From: Cyanophora paradoxa | Taxonomy: Eukaryota; Glaucocystophyceae; Cyanophorales; Cyanophoraceae | Assembly (NCBI GenBank): GCA_004431415.1 | Contig: QPMI01000081.1 | Location: forward strand, 1 to 64,000 | Direction: 5' to 3' | DNA length: 64,000 bases | Part shown: positions 21,601-33,082 of the stretch, in pieces | How positions within the stretch are numbered: position 1 is the stretch's first letter | Layout: every line of letters starts with the position of its first letter | Notes under the pieces: model-generated | What the model saw: only the letters and a program-made list of their open reading frames with translations | Databases searched by the model: none | What the model was told of the DNA's origin: nothing | Position numbers and translations under genes: made by a program

Positions 21601-24600
21601 GGTGGCGCTGCGGTACGCGGGGCCCGGGGAGCGGCGGATCGGGCTGGAGGCGGCGACGCCCGAGGCGCTGGGCGAGTGCTTCGGGGCCCTCGCCGAGGCC
21701 CTCCCCGAGGAGGGGCCCCTCGTGCGCCCCGCCCCGCCCCGCACCGCCCCGCCCCCCCCCCCCCCCCCCCCCCCCGAAAGCTTCGAAAAGGATCCCCCTA
21801 ATGGAGCTTCTAGACGGGACCCTTTTGGCCCCGCCCCGCCCCGCCCCGCCCTGCCCCGCCCCGCCCGCCTCCGACCCGCCCCGATCCAAGCTTTTTCTAC
21901 AACGGATGCCTCAAGAAGGGGGCGGAGCTATTTAATAGGACGGCTCTCTCGCGCGACCTGCTCGGACTAAGACTTAGCTAAGACTAAGGCTTAGATCAAG
22001 CTTGGGGAGCCGCGCCGCGCCCCCCGCCTCCTCCTGACGCCCCGCCCCTCCCTCGCCCCGCCCACCGCAGCTGCGGGAGGAGCTGGTGGGGTACCTGAAG
22101 GCGCTGGCGGCGGAGGGCGTGCCGCCCCGCGTCGAGCACGACGGGGAGCGGGGGGAGACGCTCCAGGCCGAGTTCCTCAAAGAATCCCAGCAGGCGAGTG
22201 GCAGACCGGCGCCCCCCCTCTAGCTGGCCCCAGGGCCTTCTAGCCGCTAGGACCGCTAGGACCCGAACTTTCTATGGAGCTATGAAGTCTAGCTTCCCTC
22301 AAAGAGGCCCCGGCCCTCTTCTAGCGAGCCCCTCTCTCTAGGCTTCTGGCCTCCTAGCGTTCCTTCTAGGCTTCTGGCCGAGTCCGTTTTAGCCGGGCCT
22401 CGCTGGTTCCTCGAGGAGTCCCAGCAGGCGAGCCTCTCTCTAGCCTTCCATGGCCCCCTTCTGGCCCCTCCACGCTTCTATCCCTAGCTTCCCTTCAAAC
22501 CCGCTCTTTCTAGCCTAGCGAGCCGATTTCGTCAAGGAGTCCCAGCAGGCGAGCCCTCCCCTGCCCCGGAGCTAGCTCCTTCCAGCCTCTCCAGCTCCTA
22601 GCCCTAGCTTCTAGCTCCACGCGTCTCTTCTAGCTTCCTCCAGCCTCTAGCCCCTAGCGGGCGAGCGGTCGCCTATAGCCGAGTTCCTCAAGGAGTCCCA
22701 GCAGGCGAGTGGCAGATCGGCGCCCTTCTCTAGCTGGCCCGGCGCCCTCCTCTAGCTGGCTCCTCAGTGGCAGATCGGCGCCTCCTTGTAGCAGGGCCCA
22801 CGCCCCGGCCGACGCGCATTCTTCCTGCCTGACCTACCGCCTCGAAGCCCGCTCTCGGCCTGGACCTCCTCGGCCTCGGTCTCGGCCGCGCTCCTCTGCG
22901 CCGGTCCAGAGCCTCGGCGGCTAGCCTCTAGCCTCTAGCCTCTAGCATCTTCGGAATGCGATCCTTCTAGCCGCCAGCTTCTAGCCGCCGCCCGAGCCCT
23001 CCAGAGCGCTACAGTTGTCTGGATCAAGAAGCGCCTCATCTGATCCATCTGATCCTCAGATGTACCTGCACTGGAGCCGGGCGGCGCACCTGGAGGCGGA
23101 GATCCAGCGCCTGGAGGCCGGCTGCGCCGCCGGCTCCCGCCCCACCGACGCCGCCCCGCCCCCGGAGGCCCCCGAGCCCCGTGCGCGGAGCTCAGCGTTT
23201 CAAAGCTTTTTAAGATCGCCTGGCGCTCTAGCCTCTAAGATCGCCTAGCGCTCTAGCTTTTTTTAAAGCCATGCCCTCTAAGCGCCGTGAGGCGGCCTGC
23301 TCCGCTGGCTCCCGCCCCACCGACCGAGCCTCGTGCGCTCAGCTCAGCTCTTAGCCTTCTAGGCCACGCTTGAGCTTGGCTCTCTTCGCTTAGTTCCGCT
23401 AGGACAAGCCCAGCGAGGAGAATCCCTAGCTTTCTATGGCGCCCCACCGCCGGATCGGATCCTCTTTTGAGCTTGGCCCAAACTTATCTCTTTAAGATTC
23501 TTCGGAGCTGACTGGGGTCCTGGCAGCGCCGGACGCGAGCCCGGAGGCCCGACCCGACCGGGTCTCCCGCGGGGAGCTCAGCGCCGCCTGCAAGGCGCGC
23601 CCGCCCCTCTCCGCCCGTCCCGCTGGCTTCTTCTTCTTCTTCGGTTCTGATTCTGGTGTACCGTACCCCCCCCCCCCCCCCGCAGCTCGACCCCGGCTTC
23701 ATCTTCGACTTCGACGTCAGCGGGGGCCACTTCTCCTGGCTGGGGGGTACGCCGCAGCCGTCCTACCGACACCCGCGCGCTCTCCTCCGTGCAGTCTATT
23801 TATAGCGTTCCGCAGGGTACCACGCGGAGCTGAGCGAGATCGAGGGCCTGGGCCGCTCCCTTCTGGACCGGCGGCTCCTCCTCACGGACTACCTCCTCCG
23901 GCTGGGGTACCTCATGCGCCTCCACGGTCCGTACCCCTCCTCCCTTCCCCCCCCCCCCCCCCAAAGTCCTCCCCCCGTTTTCTTCTGCTCTGAGCCGTAC
24001 CCCAGCGCCCGCCCTGGATCTCGATGTGGAGGAGGGGGAGCGGCCGCCCTGCGCCGCCGACCGCCGCCACTTCATCAAGGTACCCCCCCCCCAAGCCCCC
24101 CCCCTTTTCGATCCTTCTTTTCTTGATCTTTTTCCCACCCACCCCCCAAAACAGACGGTCATGGAGAAGGCGTTCATGATCCTGGGTACCGTCCTCAAGT
24201 ATTGGGGTACCGAATCGAAGGAGCCGCCCCCCTCGGAGCGGGACCTCGACCCCAGTGCGCCCCTCTCGCGTTATCGTGTACCCCTCCCAACCTCACATGT
24301 CGCGCCGCAGCGAACTGGGCGCAGCGGGTGCACCACTACTGGTACTCCAACTTCGCGCTTGCCCTCACGCCCTCCCGGTGCGCTCTAGCCTCTTCCCTCT
24401 CTGTCCCGGCAACCTTCTTGTGACGCCGTCCGCCCGCCCGCCCGCTCAGGCCGCCGCCCTCCGAGAAAGACGGGGGCAACAAGGACGAGCCGGGCGCCCT
24501 TTCCGTCCCGAAGGCGAGCGCACCAGCGCTTATTATCATTCCGCTCTTACGGTCCTGCAGGTCACCGGGGAGACGCTGAGCCAGATCGCGTGGACCACCC

Positions 24601-27600
24601 TCCACCAGATCCGCCTGTACCTCGGCGCTGGCGACCTCTGCAAGCGGTCCGCGATCTCCGCCTTGCCATCTCTCTCCTCCTCTCTCATCTCCTTCCTTCC
24701 TTACTCCGCCTCGAGCAGGTACATCGAGCTGTGCAAGCAGTGGGTGGAGACGCAGTGGCACCTCCGGGACACGCAGGTCCGCCTACGCCACGTCAAAACC
24801 AAACAAACCAACCAATCAACTTCTAACGTCTTCCTTCCCTTGCACAGGAGCACCTCTCAGTGCTGCGGTGGGACATGTTCGACCTCGGCGCGCACAGAGC
24901 CGAGCGGCAGCGCTTCGAGCAGGCCTGCCGGACGCTCCTCGGCACCCTCTGGCTCGACAACTACCGCCGCTGGTGCCCCTTCTCCTTCCTTTCCTTTCCT
25001 TCTTCTTTCTTTTCCTTTCTTCCTTTTTGACGCCCTTTCTTTCTTTTCTTCCTTTCTCCGCAGCCTGTCGGGGTACGTGGAGCGGCAGGCGGAGCGCCTC
25101 TACGAGAGCCTGCTGCTGGAGGCCGAGGCTCAGGAGCGCAAGAAACGGGAGGAGGAGGAGAGGCGCGCTTTCTCTCTCTATCTTTGAGCTCTGCTCTGCT
25201 TCCCTTTGCTTGAGTCTTACGCCTCCGTGGCGCAGGCGGCGGAAGCGGGAGGAGGAGGAGCGGAAGAAGAAACGCGACGAGGAGGAAGAGAGGCGCGTAC
25301 CCCTGTGACGTTTGTGGCTCCTTTTCCGCTCCCTCTGCCTTACGCGGCGCGTGGGATGCAGGAGAAGAAAGCGGGAGGAGGAGGAGGAGGAGGCGCGCAG
25401 GAGGGAGGAGGAGGCGCAGGCGGCGGCGCGGGCGGCCGCGGCCGCCGCGGCCGCCGTCTCCGCTGCCCCCGGGGACGCCAAGCCCTCGGTGGAGAAGCGC
25501 GGGAAGAAGAAGAAGCAGGACGCGCCTCCCGTACCCCCCGCCTCGGCCCCTGCACCCCCGCCGGCCCTCCTCCCCACCCCCGTTCCCGCCGCCTCGCCGC
25601 CGCCCCCCTCTTCGTCGTCTTCCGTACCCCCTCCGGCCCCCGCCCCCCGCCCCGGCCTGATGCCTCTCATCACTCTCATGTCCGCCAACGCCGCCGCCTC
25701 CGCCGCCGCCGCCGCCGTAGGACCGCCCCCCGGGATCGTGACCCTCGCATCTGTACCCCGGTCCCCTGCGAAGCCCCCGGCGCCCCCTCCCGCGCCCAGC
25801 CCCCCCGCGGCTTCAGCCCCCATCCCCTCCCCGGCCCAGGCCCCGGGCCCCTCGTCCCCCCTCCGGCAGCCGCCCCTGGCCCTCGCCTCGCCCCCCGCCT
25901 CCCCCTCCCCCTCCCCCTCCGACGGCGAGGACGACTTCAAGAGCCTCACCGGTACCCCCCTGGCTTCCCCCTACCCCCTCTTTCACACTCACGCGGCCGC
26001 AGGGAGCGTCGCATCGCACGCGGCGGCGCCGGCGCCGTCGGCTGCGGCGCGGGGGCCCCAGCGGGAGGCCGGGTGCCAGACGGACGCGAGCGGGGCTCCG
26101 GAGCGCCTGCCGACGAGGGCGCCGCCTCCGCCGCGGCGGCGGCGGCGCTGCTGGCGAAGCTGGAGCAGCGGCTCCGCGAGGAGCGCGCCGAGAAGAAAAA
26201 GGCCAAAGAGCGCATCGCGGAGCTGGAGGCGGAGCACGCGGCGGAGCTGCGGGCGGCCGGCGAGGGCGCCGCCCGCCGCGGCGCCGACGTGGAGCGCGAG
26301 GCGGCGGAGGCGCGCGGGCGCGTCCAGGCGCTGGAGGCGGCGCTGGAGGAGGCGAGGCGCGAGGCGCGGCGGGAGCGCGAGGCGTCGCAGCGGCGGGCGG
26401 CGGAGGTCGAGGGCGAGCGGCGGCGCCGCGCGGAGGCCGAGGGCAAGGCCGAGGGCCTCGCGGCGGCGCTGGAGGGCCTCGGGGGCGAGCTCTCGGCGCA
26501 GCGGGGCGCGCTGGGCGCCGCCGAGCACCAGGTCCGTGTCAGCGCGCGCTGCGCGCTCTCTGGGACGGATAGGCTAGAGGGGACACCGCCCGCTTCTGCG
26601 GGCACGCCTAGTGCTCTCCACTGCCCTTTCACCTTACAAATCTCGTCCGGCGCCAGGCGCGGCAGATGCAGGCCGAGCTGGAGGCGCTAAGGCGGCACGT
26701 GGCGACGCTTCGGGGCAGCGCGGAGGCGCTGGGCGAGCTGAGCGTCGCGGAGCTGCAGCAGCTGGTCCAGGGCCTCGTCTTCTCGTTCACGGTGGCCAAC
26801 CACGCGCTCGCCGCCAAGCTGGGCCAGGAGGGAGGGGGCGGAGGCGGGGGCGGAGGCGGGGGTGGGGGCGGAGGGCACTTCCCGAACCCGCCATCCCCGC
26901 TCTCGGCCCAGTCCTCCTCCTCGTCCTCCTCCTCCTCGGGATTCCGCCCGGGCTCCAGCGCGGCCACTGCGGCGGCGGCGGCCGCGGCGGCGGCGGTGGC
27001 GGCCGCGGCGTCGGGCCAGGCCCAGAACCCCTTCCTCGGCATCTTCGGCCAGGGCGGCCAGGGCGGCTCGTCCCCCCGGGACGGCCAGCCCGGCGGGGGG
27101 GGAGGGAAGGAGGGGGGGTCCCTCTTCCACAACGACCCCCTCCTCCTGGGAGCCATGCTCCGCGGCGATCCCAAGCCCGGGGGTACGCCGTCGGGCCCGG
27201 GGGCCGGGCCCAAGAACGCCGCCCCGTCGCCCCCGCCCCCCAAGCCGCCCTCCCTCTCCCCGCCGCGCATGGCCGCCCGCCAGGGGCGGCAGCCGCACCC
27301 GGGGCAGCGGGGCGCGGGGGGTACGTGGCAGGCCCCGTCCATGGGGGCCTACGACCTCGCCGGCGGCCCCCTCCCCTCGGAGTACCCCCCGCACGCCGTC
27401 GCCCGTGCGTACCCCTCCCGCGTGCGTCCCCTCCGATCGCATTCTCCTGACCCAGTACCCCGGCAGACTGGGCCGTCTCCGGCCAGGAGGCCTCTCAGCG
27501 CCCGCCCGCCGGCGGCAACGGCCCGCCCTTCGTCACGCGCAACGCCCCACTGCCGGGCTCCGGGGGCGGCAAGCGAGGCGTTCTCGGGTGAGCGTACCCC

Positions 27601-27905
27601 TCTCGTCGGCCGATCCGACGCCGGCATCCGAGCCCGGCGCCAGGTCCCAGGGGGGGTACGGGAGGAGGAGCCCCCCGAACGGGGACCCCCGGGACGGCTC
27701 CGCCCCCCCTTCCCTCTCCCCCCCTGGCGGCGCCCCGGAACGCTGGGGCATCCCGCAGCATTCGGGCCTGGGGATGGAGGGCCTCTCTATGGGGGCGGTG
27801 GGCCCCGAGGCGCCCTACCTGAAGGGCGTACCCCGGGGCGGGGCGGGCGCCGGCCAGCCCCCCGGAGTGCTCTTGGATGCGTCGGGGATGGGGCGGCCCC
27901 GCTGA
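18614..27905 (+). CDS. Large multi-exon protein with coiled coil and low-complexity C-terminus, unknown function
   Basis: A plausible start is ATG 18614 (MTADSSSGAWRIAPI). Exons follow at about 18.71-18.88 kb, 18.95-19.09 kb (TRLREQWQRMSTEERRAFVE), 19.16 kb (VCELTNLRDDWSRFFLKSAL), 19.45 kb, 20.04 kb, 20.18 kb (DREVVAVMEGKSGRVVAGPK), 20.34 kb, 20.82 kb, 21.26 kb, 21.59 kb, 22.07 kb, 23.06 kb, 23.69 kb (LDPGFIFDFDVSGGHFSWLG), 23.82 kb, 24.04 kb, 24.15 kb, 24.31 kb, 24.56 kb (VTGETLSQIAWTTLHQIRLY), 24.72 kb, 24.85 kb, 25.07 kb and on. From 25.1 kb the protein becomes Glu/Lys/Arg-rich, then Pro/Ala-rich, then a long coiled coil (26.1-26.5 kb), Gly/Ser/Ala repeats and a Pro/Gly-rich end at TGA 27903-27905. 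Globular N-terminal exons are well conserved in style but match no family I can name. Most introns start GTACCCC, GTGCG or GTCCGC. Confidence 0.55.
20412..20438. repeat. Long C run in an intron
   Basis: The intron after the exon ending CDKPDQ-like codons starts GTGTACC and then consists of an uninterrupted C tract. It is an extreme case of the C-rich introns of this gene. Confidence 0.7.
20876..21030 (+). repeat. Duplicated exon end with donor site
   Basis: The exon end GACAAGATGGAG with its donor GTGCGCC (20876-20894) recurs at 20970-20988, and the intronic words GGGGCCGGCCGAGA that follow it recur too. The second copy lies inside the intron. Confidence 0.75.
22161..22720 (+). repeat. Four-copy ladder of an exon end with a GC donor
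   Basis: The exon end reading AEFLKESQQ followed by GCGAGT (22167-22200) recurs in the downstream intron at about 22405-22433, 22522-22553 and 22678-22712. All copies keep GTCCCAGCAGGCGAG or its near match; the first and fourth also share the following GGCAGATCGGCGCC-type sequence. The true next exon starts at 23060 (MYLHWSRAAHLEAEIQRLEA) and is in phase with any copy that keeps the frame. Confidence 0.85.
26120..26532 (+). CDS. Coiled-coil exon of the 18.6-27.9 kb gene
   Basis: After an acceptor near 26001 the frame reads through GAASAAAAAALLAKLEQRLR, EKKKAKERIAELEAEHAAEL and ALEAALEEARREARREREAS, ending LSAQRGALGAAEHQ at a GT donor. The next exon continues the helix (QMQAELEALRRHVATLRGSA). 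About 150 residues of heptad-like Ala/Leu/Glu/Arg pattern predict a long two-stranded coiled coil. Confidence 0.6.
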
Positions 27906-28690
27906 CGTTGTAGCCGCCCTGTACCATAGCACCGTAGCTATGCATGCTGTAGCCTGGAAGTGGTTTCGCGAGCGGACGCGAGCGAGAAAATTTCAAATTG
28001 AAGAGGAAGCATATGCATCACGACTCACGAGCTGAAGGCGAGAGGGGGTACAGAATCTAGTCAGGGAGCATTCGATCGGCGCACTTGAGCAGACGAGCGC
28101 TTCGTAGGCGCGTAGAAGGAGTGGGAACATCGATCGAACTGCAGCGTGCGGAGCCTTGGCCTTCGAGCGCGGACGGCGGACTTCGGGACGCGATAGGAGA
28201 AGATCCTCGCCGGAGCGAGTGCCGGGGGCGCTTTGGAGTCGTGAGGTGAGCTTCTGCGCGCTTCTGCGTGCTTCGGCGAGCACGGCAGGGCGGGAACTGG
28301 TCATGACCAGCGAAGGCAATTGCAAAGCGCAGATGCTCGACACGGCGCTGTGGCTGCGTGCGAGCGAGGCGCTCTGCTGAACGAGTACAAGGTGCGCGCT
28401 TACGTCGGAAAGCGCCGCCTCCGCGGCCCCTTCCGCTGGTAGCTTACCGCAGCAATTGCAAGTTTGATTCCATTCGCAGGTCGTGGCTGCGCTGGCCTGC
28501 TGTGACCGATCGAGAACAGCTGCAGCTCTAGCGTACTTACGCGTACGCCTCGAGCTTCGACTGCAGCCGCTGCAGCTGGCCGCCCAGGACCCTTAGGCCC
28601 CCGCGCGCGGCCGGCGCTCCAATCCTCGCGCGCGCAGCTGCAACCTGAGCTTCCGGCCAGCTGCAGCTTCAGCCATAGCTTATATCAAAC
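27906..28690. other. Intergenic region
   Basis: Holds the 3' flank of the upstream gene and the 5' flank of the next. Around 28500-28680 there are several CTGCAGCTGCAG and CAGCTGCAG words. No convincing gene is seen. Confidence 0.4.
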
Positions 28691-31600
28691 ATGAGCTGGG
28701 CGTCGGCAGGCGGCTCGGCGCCTGACCCCGACGTCCACGATGAATCTATAGCGAGGCAACTGTTGAATTTCAAGCTTGCTGCGGCCGCTCACGATCACGA
28801 ACGACCGCTTGCTGGCGCCCTGGCAGCGCGCGCCATCGAGCACTTTCTGGCCGCGGCGGGGACGAAGACGCAGGCCCCATCGTCGACGTCGTGCGCATTT
28901 GCCATTCTTGAGCTTGTCTTAATTATCTTCCCAAGAGATGCACATCTGCGACGAGAGATGCTTATCGGCCGTGTCGCAGATCAAGCGACGCGGTGCAGGA
29001 TGTCAGTTCCAGTGCTTCGAAGACGGGGGGAGGCGGATCCGGGCGCAGCAGGGCGCCGAGTAAGACGGCTGCGTCCAATTCCCCATCCTCTGCACCTGGT
29101 GCGGCATCGGTTTTACTCCCAAAATAATGCGCAAGAATCTTTCTCGGCTTCTAACTAATTTGCACTTGCGCATCCCCTTTAGGTCCGTCTTCTGGATGGG
29201 CGCCGACTCTGGTAACCGATGTGGTCAACGAGCTATGCGGCCGGGATCGGTCTGGCGCGGGCACCAGTACCCGCCAGGCGCACGGGCGCCGCCGCCTCTT
29301 CATGCAGCCGCCTTCGAAGGACGCGGCCGAGGCTCGGGTCATGTGGGACCGGCTGTCCGCCGCGGACGCCGCGAGCTTCCTCGGCGGCCCCGACGCCGTC
29401 ATGCCCCTCGCAGCCGTGGCGGAGCAGCTGCAGCGCTGGGGCCTCGCGTCGGAAGCCGTGGATCGGGTCGCGCGCGGCGTCGTCGCAGCCTCGGCAGAGC
29501 CCGACCTGTTCGCCCCGACGCCTTGTCTGCCTCAGCTACCCTTCGTTTCGACACTCTTCCGCGTCGCCACGTCCTTCACCACCTTGCGGATGAGACTCTC
29601 GGACCCCGGATCCCCTCAAGAAAAGGACACTCGAGATGAATTCAGCGTCGAAGAATTAGACTATCAAGTCTCAGTCGACGGAGACTTGAAGATTCCCAGC
29701 GAGATGCTTCGTGCACTGTGGAACGAAGGGGCGCCCGAACTCGTGCAGCAGCCTCCATTCTTTCGATCAGTATCTGTCCATGTCCACAAGAGCACTGACA
29801 GCCCCGGATCATCTGTTGCAGAGGCTGCCGATGTCTCTGGGCCAGCGGCAGCTGCAGCCAGCTGCAGCGACAGCTCGGACTCAAGAACATCGAGTACTAG
29901 TGACTCGGCGGGCCGAGTGCATGGCCGTTTTGCCGCGACAGCCGTCCACGAACGTCCATGGCCAGTTCTTCAGCTCGCGGGGAAGAAGCAAGCAAAGAGC
30001 GTCCCGCTGTTCACCGTGCCAACCGATCCCGACAATTGCAAGCCCCAGCCACAAAAGCCAGCTGCAGCTGCGACCAGCGTGTTCGGAGCTATCAAATCCA
30101 CATTTTGGAAGCCGTTAGCGTTTATCACGACGCCCGAGCCCCAGCCAAAGCCAGCGCCATTGCACTCCCTCGTGGTAATCCAGTGCAGCGCGAGTCCAAA
30201 GGACGCTTGTGGTCTTTGGGACGGCGAGCCGGACTGGACTAAGGGTTCGCGATCGCGACCCTTCGGCTCCGATTTCGATTTCGATGCGTGAGCTTCTAAC
30301 GCTTCTTTCTGGGTTTTCAGGACGCGTGGTTATTCGCTGGTCGTTCGATGGCCAATCGCTCGTGGAGGCGCTCACGCTGGCGATGCTGGCGGGGCTTCAG
30401 CCTCCGTTCGCCTTCTGCCCCACTCAGATCGACCTGTCCCCCGCGACTCGCGCGTTCGAGTGCTCTGGAGTGCGGCCGGCCCTACCGTGCGGCGCCGGTG
30501 TGCACTCGGTGGGCGTCATCGCGCTCTCGGTCCAGCTGCTGAGCCCAGCCAACGTCGAAGCCCTGGAGTGCCGCTTCGCCAACGTCGCTGTGCCCGCCGA
30601 CCTCCTCGCCCTGAACTTCCGTGCGCTCCGAGTCTCATCATATAACTAATACTGTAGCAAAATCTGACGTATCTAACTTCATCTTATCTAACTTACATAT
30701 GACTAGTACTGTAGCGAAATGTTGCCGCGTGCTGACCTCGCGTGCTCGCAGCCCCTCGCCAGCCTCCCTCCGGTGGAGGGTGCCGGAGGAGGAAGGGCAC
30801 GTGCTCGGCCTGTTTCTACTGCGAGGCCGCGCGCGACTTCCCAAACCCGGTCCCTTTCCCAGTCACAGCACAGCCCCAGCCCATTGCGGGCATCCGCCCT
30901 GCGCATGCATTCGATGCGCGGGCTTCAGCAGACTGGCCCGCGATCCCAGAAGCGTACAGGTGCTCTTGTCCGAACTCGGCGGTTTTGTTGCTCGCTACAC
31001 AATATTCATGCATTGTTCGTTTTCGCAGGGGGAAGCTTGTCGAATTCATTCAGTTAAGAGTATCCGGTCAGAGCCATGGATCTGATGATCAGCCATCAAC
31101 TTCCACAGAAGGCAGTCTAAGCTCCCTATACCATTTGCAGGTGCTCATGTTTCATGCTTCCGTATTTTATTGCTTGAGCACTAGTGCCGAGCCGAACTAA
31201 CTTTGGGTCCGCAGGAAGGGCGGAATGCCGCCGCTGCAGCCGTTCGGTCGGCCGAGAAGGATGGCCGCGCCGCGGCTCGAAAGCTTTTCAAGGCTGACGG
31301 CTTCCCCGCTTCCGGCTATGTGCGCGTGAACGCAAACGTCGAGCCGGAGTCCTCGTCTCCCGCTACTGCTAGGGCATCGGTGCCGGCGCCGGAGAACGAG
31401 GACGCGAAAGAAGCGAAGCCGCAGTCGCAGCAGCAGCAACAGAAGAAGAAGAAGGGCGGCAAGAAGAGCAAGAACGTTAACGAGCTCAAAGGCGAGGACG
31501 ACTTCGACGTCGTTTTCGGGCTCGAGGACGAGGAGCCCACGGGCGACAACAGCGAGGAGGCAGATTTCGCAGCCGACCCCTTCCGCGTGCTGCGGTTCCA

Positions 31601-33049
31601 CGCTTCGCGCCTCCAGAACGGGCGCGTGGTGTTCTGGTTTGGCTCCAGGTTCGAACCTCGGGGATCCTGATTCCTGATCAGTATATGCGCCCTTGAATAT
31701 CCGTGATATGTTTGTTCCAACCTTCGCGCCTGCTTTGCACGCAGACCCGCGTTTGCCGATCGCGAGGAGTCGACGTCGGCCGACCATCGCCTTTTGATTA
31801 CTTACGTGGTGCGCGCGGGCTGTTATATATACTCCGCGTCGCATGCGTCAGTCAGCCGGTTTACCAGTCAGCAGATGCATCCCCTCGAGCACGTCGTCAC
31901 AGAAGTCCTCCATGGCCTCGCAAAGGCCGAGCCCGGCCTCCTCTCGAGACATGGCATGCAGTGGGTTATCATGCAGGTGCGGAGCTATTAAATATATATC
32001 CCCGCTCAAGAATTCATTCTTCTAGCTCTGTTATAATTAGATAGTCCCGAGCTTGAGCTTGAATTTATCTCTCTCGAGCGCAGGCGATCGCTGCCTGCAC
32101 GAAGGGGGTGGCCGAGGGTGTGCTCTCGCGCAAGCAGTGGGGGACGAATTCGAAGGGCGGATCCGAGTCCGATCGCGCTCGCGAGGTTGACGTCGAGGAG
32201 ACGGCGTGGGAGGAGGCCCGGCGGGAGATCGTACTGGGCATGAAGCTAAAGGGCGGCGAAACCTCGTTGTGCGTTCAATTTAATTTCCAAGGCCTTAATT
32301 ATAAGCTTAAGTGTAGCGGGTTCGGGCTCGCTGACCTGGAGGGGCGCCGCAGCGAGCAGCGCCTGGGCTTGGACGTGTACGCGCTCGTTCTGACCGCTCT
32401 GCGGGCCATCGTCCGCCGTGTGTTCTCCAAGGTGCGCCCCGGCCCGGCCCGGCCCGACGCCTGGCCTGCGCCGCCGCCTTGTTCGGGTTGCTGATCATGA
32501 GCCCCGGCGGCGGCAGCCGCAAAAGGAGAATGGAGAAGAAGAAGGAGAAGGAGAAGGGCAAGCTGGGGTGCTCAGAGTCGCTCGAATCGCGCGGGAGCAG
32601 GGCCAGGCGCTGGCGCACGTCCTGGGGCGCCTTAAGGAGCGGGACGAGGAGCTGGAGGACGTCCCAGCGGCCGTCGTCGAGCTCAAGCGCCGCAAGATCT
32701 TGGAGCAGGCGGCCGCGTGGGCGGGCGCCCTGCAGCAGCACATGGCAGCGCAGACGCGGCTCTCCGGCGCTTGCTTGGAGTTCGCGGAGGCGTCCCACCG
32801 GGTCGGCGCGCGCCGCCGCTGGCTCCGCGCCTGCTCGGAGCTGGCGCTGGCGGCGTGGGCGGAGTGGGCGGCGCCCCGGCTCCGCAGCCTCCTTGAGGGG
32901 CGCGCCGAGGCGGCCCGAGAGGCTCTCGTGGCAGAGCAGCCGGCGGGGGCAGAGGCGGCGGGTGCGCCGTCGTCCACCACGCCGCCGTCCTCCGCCAAGC
33001 AGCGGAAGGCGGCGAAAGAGCGGCGGCGCGCGGCGCGGCAGCAGCTGCA

Positions 33050-33082
<33 letters not shown>

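Noticed and set aside
24816-25949. 377-codon minus-strand open frame
   Set aside because: Antisense of Glu/Lys-rich and Pro-rich exons of the plus-strand gene.
29151-29402. Minus-strand frames opposite the 29.2-30.3 kb exon
   Set aside because: Short, Ser/Arg-rich shadows of a long plus-strand exon with better composition.
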